A stretch of DNA of 27,883 nt from IMG/VR virus record IMGVR_UViG_3300036985_007718, positions 1 to 27,883 of that record; one strand, given 5' to 3'. The position numbers and the translations under genes were made by a program. This document shows positions 1 to 7,556 of the stretch, in pieces. The notes beneath the pieces were generated by a model. The model was not told where the DNA came from and did not search any database. It saw nothing but the letters and a program-made list of their open reading frames with translations. Every line of letters starts with the position of its first letter. Position 1 is the first letter of the stretch. The stretch comes from a virus.

Positions 1-70
1 CAACCCAGCCTTCATCTCCCCAAGCTTCTAGAAGATTATTAAGATCTTCAAGGACACCTTCTTCTAACAT
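1..70 (-). CDS. Possible N-terminal part of an unknown protein, cut by the window edge
   Basis: The minus strand is open from position 193 to the left edge. From the ATG at 70 it reads MLEEGVLEDLNNLLEAWGDE, an acidic, leucine-rich, amphipathic start. More than half of its codons begin with G, as expected for real coding DNA. No good ribosome binding site precedes this ATG. A TTG at 181 has AGAGG six bases upstream and would add a KIRK-plus-hydrophobic segment resembling a signal anchor. A competing plus-strand frame (3-221, ending just before the RusA start) cannot be excluded, although its first 30 codons are rich in Ser and Arg, as antisense shadows often are. The product is not recognised. 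Confidence 0.3.
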   Translation of the reverse strand, partial: MLEEGVLEDLNNLLEAWGDEGWV

Positions 71-228
71 AGCATCAGGTGGTTCTAGCAAGAGGTATGT
101 TAGAACTATGCTTGTTGTGGTGAATAAGATCTTGCGTATCTTTAGCCGAGATGAATCTGGCTGGAAATGGAAGGATAACAATTGGCACCTCTATAGAATG
201 TATTTCGTATCATTACACTAGAGGCTAC

Positions 229-588
229 ATGACTATAATATTTTCTCTTCCCTTTCTTCCGATCTCAAAATCTAACGGATACAAAACAGGTGGTGGTAGA
301 TTCTATAAACCCGCTAACCTAATCCAACAGGAATCAGACATCAAGAGATTCATACAAGATGCTTTACCTGATCAATGGGCCCCTTCTCTCAAGCCCTATA
401 AGATAGAGGTCTATCTATCCTACGCAGATAAACGTCGAAGAGATGTCGATGGAGCTGCAAAGCTCCTTCTTGATTGTATGAATGGGATGGTTTATAAAGA
501 TGATTCCCAGATTATGATTCTACATATGGAGAAGATGTTAGGCGCTCAACATCCATCCACCCTTGTAATCTGTACAGAGATTTCCTAA
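229..588 (+). CDS. rusA: RusA-family Holliday junction resolvase
   Basis: This is a 119-aa endonuclease of the RusA family, which cuts Holliday junctions and other branched DNA during phage recombination and before packaging. Seen: an N-terminal LPFLPISKSNGYK segment, then a conserved block with D72 and D74 (RDVDG), a following helix, and D91/D92 (KDDSQ). These match the catalytic aspartates D70, D72 and D91 of E. coli RusA in order and spacing, and the length fits the family (about 120 aa). I chose the ATG at 229 because AGAGG lies four bases upstream and the protein then starts directly at the conserved strand. An in-frame ATG at 151 has no clear ribosome binding site. The stop overlaps the next start (TAATG), so the two genes are probably translated together. 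Confidence 0.87.
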   Translation: MTIIFSLPFLPISKSNGYKTGGGRFYKPANLIQQESDIKRFIQDALPDQWAPSLKPYKIEVYLSYADKRRRDVDGAAKLLLDCMNGMVYKDDSQIMILHMEKMLGAQHPSTLVICTEIS

Positions 589-860
589 TGCCCAGCGAAA
601 GACTAACAATAGGTGATAGGGTTACGACCACAGTGTTCATTGCTTGGGAATGGGTGACCATTGTAGGCGAGATTATCTGCGAGCCGGACCAGGTACTAGT
701 CTCTATCCTTACCGACGAGGGAAAGGTGTTCTGCGTCAATAGGAACAAGGCGCTACCTGTAGTGGTGGGCCCCACCCTTGACACAATACCTTGGGGTAAC
801 TATGTAGGTTCACCCCTCTCTCTGCTCAGAGAGCTTCCTCGGCAACCTGTAAGGCTATAG
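588..860 (+). CDS. Small hypothetical protein coupled to RusA
   Basis: This 90-aa protein starts inside the RusA stop codon (TAATG), which argues for translational coupling and a real gene. I do not recognise the family. The first 55 residues alternate hydrophobic and charged positions (RVTTTVFIAWEWVTIVG, then VLVSILTDEGKVFCVN), suggesting a small beta-barrel or SH3-like fold. The tail is Pro/Leu-rich. Its last 35 bases overlap the convergent minus-strand gene that ends at 826, so the two transcripts run into each other. The 3' part (750-806) carries a diverged copy of a regulatory-looking repeat that also occurs twice elsewhere, so this segment of the gene may do more than code. Confidence 0.72.
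   Translation: MPSERLTIGDRVTTTVFIAWEWVTIVGEIICEPDQVLVSILTDEGKVFCVNRNKALPVVVGPTLDTIPWGNYVGSPLSLLRELPRQPVRL
750..806 (+). repeat. Diverged copy C of the palindrome-plus-box element
   Basis: Bases 750-765 form an imperfect version of the palindrome seen at 27745-27760 and 18427-18442 (shared CTAC-TGTAGTGG). After the same 17-base gap, 789-806 repeats the box (CCTTGGGG, then TAACTATGTA) with one G fewer. It lies inside the 3' end of the small gene at 588-860. Unlike the other two copies it has no gene downstream on the same strand, so it may be a relic or serve another role. Confidence 0.5.
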
Positions 861-999
861 AGGCTAGGTCTTCTAAGAGCAGGGCTCTCTCATCAGCAGA
901 GATCCCACCCTTGGAGAAGGTGATGAGATCACGGATGAGCTTGAAGATCTTAGCGAGGGGAATCTTAGAAACTATTTTAGGATCGATTTGGATTGGCAT
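826..999 (-). CDS. Small hypothetical protein at the end of the head-gene operon
   Basis: This 57-aa protein starts MPIQIDPKIVSKIPLAK and has two helical stretches (about 5-25 and 35-55), the second acidic and leucine-rich. No family is recognised. I chose the ATG at 999 because AAGGA lies six to seven bases upstream, as for neighbouring genes. An in-frame ATG at 1032 directly abuts the previous stop and has only weak Shine-Dalgarno sequence; using it would add 11 residues. It is the last gene of the terminase-portal-scaffold run and converges with the plus-strand gene ending at 860, overlapping it by 35 bases. A small helical accessory head or assembly protein is possible, but nothing in the sequence proves it. 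Confidence 0.62.
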   Translation of the reverse strand: MPIQIDPKIVSKIPLAKIFKLIRDLITFSKGGISADERALLLEDLASIALQVAEEAL

Positions 1000-1032
1000 G
1001 ATTGTTCCTTTGGTCTGTCTATCGTTTGTCAT

Positions 1033-1881
1033 TTATTTCTTTTGAGCAGCAAACCATTTGCTGGCTTCATAAGGTGTTAGTCCCTTGGGTGCTTTTGTTG
1101 CAGATACATTTGATGTAGAGGCTGTCTTGTTAAAGGCATCACGTTGGGCTTGTGTCTTTAGTTTACCTTGCTCCCTTGCCTTATCTGCTAGAACCTTATC
1201 ATCATTGGCAAGCTGACCCTTGATGATCCAGAAAGCAGTCTCAATTTCTAGCTCAGGTTTCTCTGTGATGAGAGGAATGAGCTTAGCTTTAAACGCTTCA
1301 GTCTTCATCTCGGGATGCTGAGCAATGAAGCGCTCAGCTTCATAGATTTGCTGTTGCTCAACCATCTGTGTTTGCATTGGCTTCAACATATCTTGAAGGC
1401 GCTTGGCCGTCTCAATCTCTATGATCTTTGCAAGGTCTGCTTGGTCATAGGGATCAAGCTTAGTCCCGTCTTGTGAAGCGACAGTCCTTATATTCTTTGC
1501 AAAATCTCCATTGTATAGAGCTTCTTTCTCTAACTGTACTGCACGCTTTTCTTGCTCAAGATTCTGCTTCGCTTGGTGTAGTTCATTTTGCTGGCGTGCA
1601 TATGAGGTACGAAGGTTAGCTATAAGCTTCCGGCCCTCAGAGGTCGTGTGCTTTAAAAGGATTTCCTTATAAGCAGGAAGCCCTTTGTGTTCTTGCGACA
1701 TGATGTCTGCAAGCTTTGGGTCATCTGAGAAATCAAGATCAATAAGATCCTGTATTGACATTTGATCAAGCGCTGATGTTTGGCTATCGTTCTGAGCCTC
1801 TACAGCTACAGTGCCAGCTACATCATTTGTAGTTGAGCTATCCGTAGAAGAGGTAGAGGATTGTGGTCCTATCTCGTTCAT
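1033..1881 (-). CDS. Probable capsid scaffolding protein
   Basis: This 282-aa protein looks like a phage scaffold, the internal helper that guides procapsid assembly and is then lost. Seen: a disordered Ser/Thr/Asp-rich N-terminus (1-40), a charged coiled-coil stretch rich in Gln, Glu and Lys (about 85-122), further helices to about 240, and a basic C-terminus ending WFAAQKK, a typical coat-binding position in scaffolds. Start: ATG with GGAG about five bases upstream. It follows the portal, zinc-ribbon and a hypothetical gene. Oddly, the major capsid protein is not next to it but about 21 kb away at 23319-24335. Composition and position support the call; there are no catalytic residues to check, and another helical head protein is the alternative. 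Confidence 0.62.
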   Translation of the reverse strand: MNEIGPQSSTSSTDSSTTNDVAGTVAVEAQNDSQTSALDQMSIQDLIDLDFSDDPKLADIMSQEHKGLPAYKEILLKHTTSEGRKLIANLRTSYARQQNELHQAKQNLEQEKRAVQLEKEALYNGDFAKNIRTVASQDGTKLDPYDQADLAKIIEIETAKRLQDMLKPMQTQMVEQQQIYEAERFIAQHPEMKTEAFKAKLIPLITEKPELEIETAFWIIKGQLANDDKVLADKAREQGKLKTQAQRDAFNKTASTSNVSATKAPKGLTPYEASKWFAAQKK

Positions 1882-1906
1882 ACTATCTCCTAGTTTTTAT
1901 TGTTAT

Positions 1907-2425
1907 TTATGCTGGCAGTTTGCTTGGCATTTTCTTTGCAATCATTTGCGTGAATTCATCATCAGATACAGGGGGAGCTGGCTCCATAGATTCTGCTTCA
2001 ATTGGTTCGGCTGCAGATTCGGTTGGGCCTTCCTCTTCTGCTGTTGACAACCAATCTTTGAAATCACGGTTCTTAGAAATATTTGCAAGATTTGCAGCAA
2101 ATATAACAGCTCCGCGATCATCAGTGATTGTGGCTAGATCAGGAACAGGAACGGACACACCAGCTTCGACTGCGTCTTCTGTTGCCTTTGAAACCATAAG
2201 AAGAAGCTTTGTGAATTCAGTTGGGAATTGCTGTGTTGATTCAGTGAAGCTTGGATATTTATCTTTGATTCCAAATAGAGGAGCAACCTTGTTCCATTCA
2301 GTAACGACCTTGTTCAGTGCAGGAACTGTAAAGATAGTCTTTGCCTTTGGTGAAAGGATCTGTGTGCTCTTCTCGTCTTCGATAATCATCTCTTGGGCTT
2401 TAGCGCCAAGCTCGGGGTCCATCAT
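1907..2425 (-). CDS. Hypothetical acidic head-region protein
   Basis: This 172-aa protein has no family I recognise. The first 125 residues look folded and mainly helical, with an ordinary mix of hydrophobic and charged residues. Residues 125-160 are rich in Glu, Pro and Ala and probably disordered, ending in a short KKMPSKLPA tail. Start: AAGGAG lies six bases before the first of two consecutive ATGs. It sits between the zinc-ribbon protein and the probable scaffold, with 10 and 25 bases of spacing, so it is expressed with head-assembly genes. An assembly factor or minor capsid component is a reasonable inference from position only. Confidence 0.78.
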   Translation of the reverse strand: MMDPELGAKAQEMIIEDEKSTQILSPKAKTIFTVPALNKVVTEWNKVAPLFGIKDKYPSFTESTQQFPTEFTKLLLMVSKATEDAVEAGVSVPVPDLATITDDRGAVIFAANLANISKNRDFKDWLSTAEEEGPTESAAEPIEAESMEPAPPVSDDEFTQMIAKKMPSKLPA

Positions 2426-2435
2426 AATAATCTCC

Positions 2436-2870
2436 TTATTGATCTATAGTTGTGTTGCTTGTTTCTCTGGCTTTCTGCATTGATAGAATTGGGTCAGATG
2501 TCTCTTTCATTATCTTGTCATAGTTATCAAGGTAAGAATCAGTAGCTGCATTCCTTGCTTTTTCTTTTTCGAAATGAGAATCCATGAAGGAATCTCCACC
2601 TAGATCTTCAAGATGGATTAGGTTCTTTGCCTTCATGATTGCATCTCTTTCCATGCTATTAGAATAAGAAGCGCCAAGGGCTTTATCATAGTAACCATTA
2701 ACGCCACCAGATCCACTACAATCGCCCCAGCGACCGGAGGTGCGAGCGGGCATGCTAATCATTTTGCGAGAGGGCTGAGAGCATTTAGGACAAGGTAAAG
2801 AATCTTGAGAAGCTGGAACTAAATCTTCAAAGCGGCCATGTTGAGAACATCTAAAATCATATAAGGGCAT
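2436..2870 (-). CDS. FmdB-type zinc-ribbon protein
   Basis: This 144-aa protein begins MPLYDFRC, the signature opening of the FmdB zinc-ribbon family. Four potential zinc ligands are visible: C8 and H11 (CSQH) and C27 and C30 (CPKC). In cellular FmdB proteins the ligands are usually all cysteines, so the CxxH knuckle is a variant. After the ribbon come a Gly/Ser-rich linker (about 45-60) and a charged helical C-terminus. Small FmdB-like ribbons occur in many phage head modules, but their role is unclear. Start: AAGGAG, overlapping the portal stop, nine bases upstream. The context between portal and scaffold suggests a capsid-assembly or DNA/protein-binding role (inference). Confidence 0.7.
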   Translation of the reverse strand: MPLYDFRCSQHGRFEDLVPASQDSLPCPKCSQPSRKMISMPARTSGRWGDCSGSGGVNGYYDKALGASYSNSMERDAIMKAKNLIHLEDLGGDSFMDSHFEKEKARNAATDSYLDNYDKIMKETSDPILSMQKARETSNTTIDQ

Positions 2871-2882
2871 TTATCTATCTCC

Positions 2883-4451
2883 TTAAATTTGCGGTAGTTG
2901 CGCAGGTACTGCAGTCTGTTCCTGCACTGGCTCTTGAACCTTTTGTGGAATCTTGGTTAGAGCATCAGGTAGTTCAAAGAGAGAACCGATTTGGGTTAGA
3001 ATATCCTGTGCAGATATACCAAGGCTTGTAAGGACTGGAATAAGGGACATAAACTGTTGGCGTTTTGCTTCTTGGGCAAGAGGAACAGAGCCCTGGTCAA
3101 CAGCCACAATCTTGAATGACCCATCGAGATCTTCTTGCTTTAAGGTATGAAGATCATTGTCAATAGTTAGAACAGTTTTTGAATCTTCTTCATCTAAGAA
3201 TACCTGAACCAATCTTATGTAAGCTCTTGTGATTTGTTCAATGGCGGCATCACGAACACGAGCCATCTTTCCAATCTCTGAAGATGTATACTGAGCGAGA
3301 GCTGCAATCTCTGTAGCGGTTACATTCGTCGCCATTCCTTTTGCGAATGGCGCTAATACAGAAGCACGCTGTAGATCTTGTTCAACCTGCTGTAGATAAA
3401 TCTGGTGGTTTGATGACATCGGTAAGGAAGGTATTACAGAGAACACCTGAGAAGGCTGTCCCTTATCGATTCCAATGAAGCTATTGTCTAACCCAGCCTC
3501 CAGCTTGGCTAGCGCCTCCTCGTCCAAGGAGCCTTTCGTATAAGCGATTTGGCGGGTATCCCTGCGTATGGATTGGGCCCAGTGTGAACGGATTAGATTC
3601 TTTTCACGGATCTGGTCGTAGATTTTCTTTAAGGTAGAGAATCCTTTGAGGGGTTGTTCTGGTTGTGTACACAGATATAGTGGAGCAATAGGAACTATTG
3701 GCTCCTCATTTTCATCCATGAGAGGAATATCATCTTCTTCAATAATATCGCCATCACGAAGATTTGGAGACCATATGGTACGCTTCCCTAGAGCACGATC
3801 ATAGAATTCCACAATCTTAATAAACTGATATTCTTCAGGAATGGATTCAGTCTTTACTATTTTCGTATCTGTGAAATAATCCTTAAGCTGTTCCGTCTTC
3901 CATTCTTTATTTCCATAAAGCTCTTTTGCTTTTAGGACGGGCATATAGCTGATGTGACCTACCCATCTCTGTGAATCCCAATCAGAGGCAACCATGTCTA
4001 GGATAACCTCCCACGGCTTGAGAGCTATTAGTGAAAATTTGTCAAGCACGTTTGATTTAGTCTTGCCACAAGGTACGATTTTGATGAAGCTCATCGGGAA
4101 TATTAAAGCAAGACGAGCGGCTCGGGTAAACACCTCTTGCTGGTCAAACAGGAATCTATTAGCGATGCCCTCTGCAACCTTGTCATTTCCACTAGACGCC
4201 TTTATATCCTTAACCATTCTAACGGCAGGAGCCTTTGAGAATAGGGATGCAATGTATCCTTCAACGAAGCTATTAGCATCAGCAACCTGAATATCAAGAG
4301 AAGAATCCTTTGATATCCCATCCGCTTTAAAGAAATTGATGTTATAGATATCACGATAACGTGAACAATCGGCTTTTGCGGCTTCCCAATATTCATTATG
4401 AGAAGCAAAGATTGAAGCGATAAGCTGGCTACGGGCTGTTTTGTTTAGCAT
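2883..4451 (-). CDS. Portal protein
   Basis: This 522-aa protein is the likely portal, the dodecameric ring at one capsid vertex through which DNA is packaged and released. Evidence is position (8 bases after the large terminase, the classic order), length, and sequence typical of podovirus/P22-like portals. The helical N-terminus (about 1-60) has YRDIYN. The middle has SIRRDTRQIAYTKGSLDEEAL, then helical stretches with LAPFAKGMATNVTATEIAALA, the ATEI segment being common in portals of this kind. The C-terminus is Gln/Pro/Val-rich (about 500-522) and probably disordered. Start: ATG with AGAGG three bases upstream. No interruption was seen. Confidence 0.85.
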   Translation of the reverse strand: MLNKTARSQLIASIFASHNEYWEAAKADCSRYRDIYNINFFKADGISKDSSLDIQVADANSFVEGYIASLFSKAPAVRMVKDIKASSGNDKVAEGIANRFLFDQQEVFTRAARLALIFPMSFIKIVPCGKTKSNVLDKFSLIALKPWEVILDMVASDWDSQRWVGHISYMPVLKAKELYGNKEWKTEQLKDYFTDTKIVKTESIPEEYQFIKIVEFYDRALGKRTIWSPNLRDGDIIEEDDIPLMDENEEPIVPIAPLYLCTQPEQPLKGFSTLKKIYDQIREKNLIRSHWAQSIRRDTRQIAYTKGSLDEEALAKLEAGLDNSFIGIDKGQPSQVFSVIPSLPMSSNHQIYLQQVEQDLQRASVLAPFAKGMATNVTATEIAALAQYTSSEIGKMARVRDAAIEQITRAYIRLVQVFLDEEDSKTVLTIDNDLHTLKQEDLDGSFKIVAVDQGSVPLAQEAKRQQFMSLIPVLTSLGISAQDILTQIGSLFELPDALTKIPQKVQEPVQEQTAVPAQLPQI

Positions 4452-4458
4452 ATATCCT

Positions 4459-5976
4459 CTAATATTGGCGTGAAATGGGCGCGAACGGGTTGTTACGTTT
4501 TACAGAAGCATGTCTCTTGTTTTCAACTAGGAATTTGTTATAAGCATTTAGTGGTGCTTGTACATCCTTCAGGCATTGCCATGCCAAACCAAGGGAGATA
4601 ACGTTGTCTCCGTGTCCTGTTGCTCCTCTAACAGATTGAGGAGCTAGGCCCTTTTCATTTAGGACAAGGGCCTTTAGTTCTGAGATTGTAATGTAGTCAA
4701 GCTTGGAGATAGATCCTTTTCTTATTGCTTCCTTTAGATCTTCAAACATCATAAGCTTACTAGTTGATGTAGTAATCCAGTTGCCTCCCTCATCATTGGT
4801 CCAGAGATTATGAAATGAAAGATTGCGAAGCTCATTAAGAACTGGAAGACCCCAGTTGTTTTCTTCAATCATTGTTAGGGCATCATTATATTCTACAGAG
4901 ATATGTTGGATCTTCCTTGCAAGAGATGGTGGGGTTATCTCATTCGATCTATAGATGTAGCAAGGATTACCTGTCTTCTTTGATAAAACAGTTATGACGC
5001 TATAATCTTTACCTCTGCCTGATGCAACATCAACACCTATAGCATATTTGTCTTGGGGATCTGGCTCAAAGATTCTGTGGTCTTCTTGGTTTGTAGGTAA
5101 AGAGAATACATCAACGTTCTGAATATCTTCATTACTATAATAGCAATCTCCTTTCTGAGCAAATACGTCATCAAGACAAGCTGGGTATTCTGTATTGAAT
5201 TTGGAGATTCCCATCTCCTGAATCTTTAGACGCCGCCAATAGATCTGATTGTTCGTGAGCCCATATAGTTCTGCCAATCTTTCTTCTTCAACGGTCTTGA
5301 TGAAATCATCAGGAACTGCATGGTAAGAATATTCTTTATGATCTTGCCATGGAAAGAATAGCATCTTCCATTTACCTTGAAGCTCACCCCTCTGAATCTT
5401 ATCAACAAGAGAATGAACAGGATCACCAAAGGATCTGCATGTGCTTTCAATGATAATCTGGTTACCATTTAGTGCAGCAAGAAGGGTGGCCAGAAGCTCT
5501 TCTGGTTGTTCGTAGTAGCAGAATTCGGATACATGTGCAAAAGAGATTGTATAGGAACGTAGCCCACCCTGACCTCCTGCCGTCACTGCATTTACAGATG
5601 CGCCATTCTTGAATTTAAGGCAAGACGATGTTTCCTTAACCAGAGATTTCTGTAGTAGAGAAGGGAGCCCAATATAGAATCCCTTATATTTTAGAAATAT
5701 TTCTGATGCAGAATCCATCTTGTGAAGGACCGACATGCAGGTAATAGGATCCTTGGATACATAAGCCTTCCAAAATGCAAAGGCTGTTGATACAGTTGTA
5801 GATCCTATCTGCCTACATTTAACTACAAGAACATTGTATCCAGCCACAAGATCATCAAGCATAGTTTTTTGTTCATCGTTTAAGACGAGCTTTATCATCT
5901 CACCGGTTTTAGATATAATCCAAAGCCTTGAAATAAATGCATGCGGATCTCCCATGATTGCGTCTAGCGCATTCAT
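4459..5976 (-). CDS. terL: Terminase large subunit (packaging ATPase and nuclease)
   Basis: This 505-aa protein is the DNA-packaging motor. The ATPase half carries a Walker A-like loop at 53-61 (KCRQIGSTT, the KxRQxGxST form common in terminases) and a Walker B/catalytic region at about 143-151 ending in E151 (AHVSEF). The nuclease half has the RNase H-fold acidic residues D316 (GVDVASGRGKDYS), E371 (MIEEN) and D457 (GHGDN). All expected motifs are present and in order, and the length is normal. The start overlaps the stop of the upstream gene by one base (TAATG), so translation is coupled to the probable small subunit. The portal follows 7 bases downstream. Confidence 0.96.
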   Translation of the reverse strand: MNALDAIMGDPHAFISRLWIISKTGEMIKLVLNDEQKTMLDDLVAGYNVLVVKCRQIGSTTVSTAFAFWKAYVSKDPITCMSVLHKMDSASEIFLKYKGFYIGLPSLLQKSLVKETSSCLKFKNGASVNAVTAGGQGGLRSYTISFAHVSEFCYYEQPEELLATLLAALNGNQIIIESTCRSFGDPVHSLVDKIQRGELQGKWKMLFFPWQDHKEYSYHAVPDDFIKTVEEERLAELYGLTNNQIYWRRLKIQEMGISKFNTEYPACLDDVFAQKGDCYYSNEDIQNVDVFSLPTNQEDHRIFEPDPQDKYAIGVDVASGRGKDYSVITVLSKKTGNPCYIYRSNEITPPSLARKIQHISVEYNDALTMIEENNWGLPVLNELRNLSFHNLWTNDEGGNWITTSTSKLMMFEDLKEAIRKGSISKLDYITISELKALVLNEKGLAPQSVRGATGHGDNVISLGLAWQCLKDVQAPLNAYNKFLVENKRHASVKRNNPFAPISRQY

Positions 5977-6317
5977 TATTCCTTCTTCTTAGGGGGCTGA
6001 ATGAAATCAAGGAGCTCATTAAGAAGCTGTTGTCTCTCAACATCAGAGACAGGGCCAGCCGCTTTCTTCATATCGATAAGGAGCTTAGAGAAAGAGGAGA
6101 GCGCTTGCTTCATTTCTCTATCACCTGCTTTAGTATTTTTTAGTTCATAAGCAAATAGCTCAGCAGTAAGCCATAGGGCATCGTCTACATTCTTTGATTC
6201 AAGAGCAGTGATGACCTTGTTACAAATCCGTTCCTTTATGATATCTCTTGTTGGCTTTACGTTACGCTTCTTGGTAGCTGCGTTCTCTTTCAACAGAGCT
6301 TTAGTTTCTTCATCCAT
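5976..6317 (-). CDS. Probable terminase small subunit
   Basis: This 113-aa protein directly precedes the large terminase and overlaps it by one base (TAATG). Small terminases, which recognise phage DNA and load it onto the motor, usually sit here and have this size. Seen: a basic N-terminal stretch (KKRNVKPTRD, about 15-25) that could bind DNA, a helical middle and a Lys-rich end. No clear helix-turn-helix is visible. The call rests mainly on position; the HTH protein just upstream (6317-6727) is an alternative candidate. I start at the ATG at 6317, preceded by GGAGG four bases away and overlapping the previous stop, rather than a longer frame reaching 6404 inside the upstream gene. Confidence 0.55.
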   Translation of the reverse strand: MDEETKALLKENAATKKRNVKPTRDIIKERICNKVITALESKNVDDALWLTAELFAYELKNTKAGDREMKQALSSFSKLLIDMKKAAGPVSDVERQQLLNELLDFIQPPKKKE

Positions 6318-6727
6318 TATCCCTCCAGGTTCATAGCTAGGATAGCTGTTTTTAGTTTGTTCATAGAAGCTTTGTAGATTGTGAATATTGTTTTGTAAGA
6401 ACAACCATGGCTTTCACCCAACGCTCTGAACGTTGCACCCTCCACATAATGAGCATAGAAGATTCTGTATTCTGGATATGTTAGAACGCTTGTGGTTAGT
6501 TCATCGAAATCAAAATCCTTTATTCTCATACCAGAGACAAATAGGCCACAATCTTCTTCACCATCTATGGCCTCATTCATTTTATCCTCGGGGGATTCAA
6601 CGTCGATTAGCGTATCGAGGAACCAATCATTCTCTATCTGAATGTTGTTCTTGCTGAATGATATTTCTTTAGGCATGCCTTCTATTTTTGGGCAATTGCG
6701 GTATTGGGAATCTTTTCTAAAAGCCAT
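6317..6727 (-). CDS. Helix-turn-helix protein, sigma-region-4-like
   Basis: This 136-aa protein has a C-terminal segment (about 83-130) that reads like sigma-factor region 4 or a related HTH: YPEYRIFYAHYVEGATFRAL, then a turn at GCS and a second helix (YKTIFTIYKASMNKL). The pattern of an acidic first helix, EGxTxxxL and a serine-led recognition helix is typical of that fold. The N-terminal 80 residues are acidic and unrecognised. It is coupled by TAATG overlaps to both neighbours, directly upstream of the probable small terminase and large terminase. It could be a late-gene transcription regulator or a DNA-recognition subunit for packaging. The fold assignment is moderately sure; the role is inference. 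Confidence 0.58.
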   Translation of the reverse strand: MAFRKDSQYRNCPKIEGMPKEISFSKNNIQIENDWFLDTLIDVESPEDKMNEAIDGEEDCGLFVSGMRIKDFDFDELTTSVLTYPEYRIFYAHYVEGATFRALGESHGCSYKTIFTIYKASMNKLKTAILAMNLEG

Positions 6728-6954
6728 TATGAAATCTCCTTGAGGGTGAGGTTAAGCGGTTTAAGGTATGCTTGTAGGCATATGTAATAAGAATGAGCGT
6801 GTTGGGAGGGGTGTCTCTGTATGAGGAGGGTATCTCCTTTTAGGCGCACAGTAAAGAGAAGGGAACCATTATGAGATATATCATAATAGGCCCAGCGTCC
6901 TTTCATTACCTTGGATACGGAGAATGGGGTTAGGGTAAGAATATCAGGAAACAT
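6727..6954 (-). CDS. Small hypothetical protein in the packaging operon
   Basis: This 75-aa protein (MFPDILTLTPFSVSK) is unrecognised. The middle, with alternating hydrophobic residues and Gly turns, suggests a small beta-rich fold. It overlaps the end of the nuclease-like gene (about 11 bases) and its stop overlaps the next start (TAATG), so it is a genuine operon member. The start is uncertain: the ATG at 6954 has a weak GGA about nine bases upstream. An ATG at 6963 and a TTG at 6978 are in frame but have no ribosome binding site at a useful distance. Confidence 0.6.
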   Translation of the reverse strand: MFPDILTLTPFSVSKVMKGRWAYYDISHNGSLLFTVRLKGDTLLIQRHPSQHAHSYYICLQAYLKPLNLTLKEIS

Positions 6955-7489
6955 CTTTACCATTCCAAAATGGAGCAAGGTCTATGGTTTTTATCCAGCC
7001 AGCTTCTTTACATTCCCATTTAATTCGGATACCCCATGCACACAAGGTATCTCCTGGTCTTTGACCAACACCTTTGCCTGCTGGGCATTGATTAGCAATA
7101 TGAGAATCAACCCATTTCCGAAGCTTAGGAACGTGATACACATATGCTTTCATCGTTGACCGATTACATTCAATCAGATAATCGAGAGATTCAGCAATGC
7201 GCCAATCTGTTGGTTTGTTTTGTTCATGATCAGCATATGTCTCAAGCAGAAAGGTATCGTACATTCTGTGACCAGATACATCTGTGCCCCTATTTGTCTT
7301 CATCTCTACTGAATATATATCATCGGCATGAGATGTAAAAAAGATTTCAAGATCATAACGCTTGTTGTTTAGACCTGGTAGCTCTTTGATCTTTGCTGTG
7401 CCTTCTTGCTTGTAGAAGGCTTTAAGAGCATCGATGGCCCTTGTGTGTTTTGCGTTTTCTGCATCAAAAGATTCTGGAATGTAATTCAT
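6944..7489 (-). CDS. Putative PD-(D/E)XK-type nuclease
   Basis: This 181-aa protein has an arrangement typical of the PD-(D/E)XK nuclease fold: an N-terminal helix (about 8-28), a strand with an aspartate (D46, KRYDLEI), then a strand ending VEMK (E62, K64) followed by TNRGTD. An aspartate about 16 residues before an ExK is the hallmark of these metal-dependent DNA nucleases. The later segment GWRI/CNRSTMKAYVYHVPKL is unrecognised. The exact family is not known to me and the motif alone can mislead. It is the first gene after the strong promoter at 7510-7539 and leads the run into the terminase genes, so a role in DNA processing before packaging is a fair guess. Start: ATG with GAGG about five bases upstream. 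Confidence 0.5.
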   Translation of the reverse strand: MNYIPESFDAENAKHTRAIDALKAFYKQEGTAKIKELPGLNNKRYDLEIFFTSHADDIYSVEMKTNRGTDVSGHRMYDTFLLETYADHEQNKPTDWRIAESLDYLIECNRSTMKAYVYHVPKLRKWVDSHIANQCPAGKGVGQRPGDTLCAWGIRIKWECKEAGWIKTIDLAPFWNGKDVS

Positions 7490-7509
7490 AGTGACCTCTG
7501 CCTCTTATG

Positions 7510-7539
7510 ATTATATTACCAGATTGGTTCTTTTGTCAA
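7510..7539 (-). promoter_or_regulatory. Strong sigma70-like promoter for the packaging operon
   Basis: On the minus strand: TTGACA (7534-7539), an 18-base spacer, then TATAAT (7510-7515), both perfect consensus hexamers. It lies in the 67-base gap between the membrane-protein gene (ends 7557) and the nuclease-like gene (starts 7489), so the packaging run can be transcribed separately. The spacer contains AATCTGGTA, also present in the promoter at 27505-27532. Confidence 0.75.
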
Positions 7540-7556
7540 CCTTCTGTGTTGATTTT

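Noticed and set aside
818-833. Hairpin CTCTCT/AGAGAG at the convergent gene ends
   Set aside because: No T-run on either side, so not called a terminator.
1863-2483. 206-aa plus-strand ORF
   Set aside because: Lies antisense to two well-supported minus-strand genes with good ribosome binding sites, and is Ser-rich as shadow frames are.
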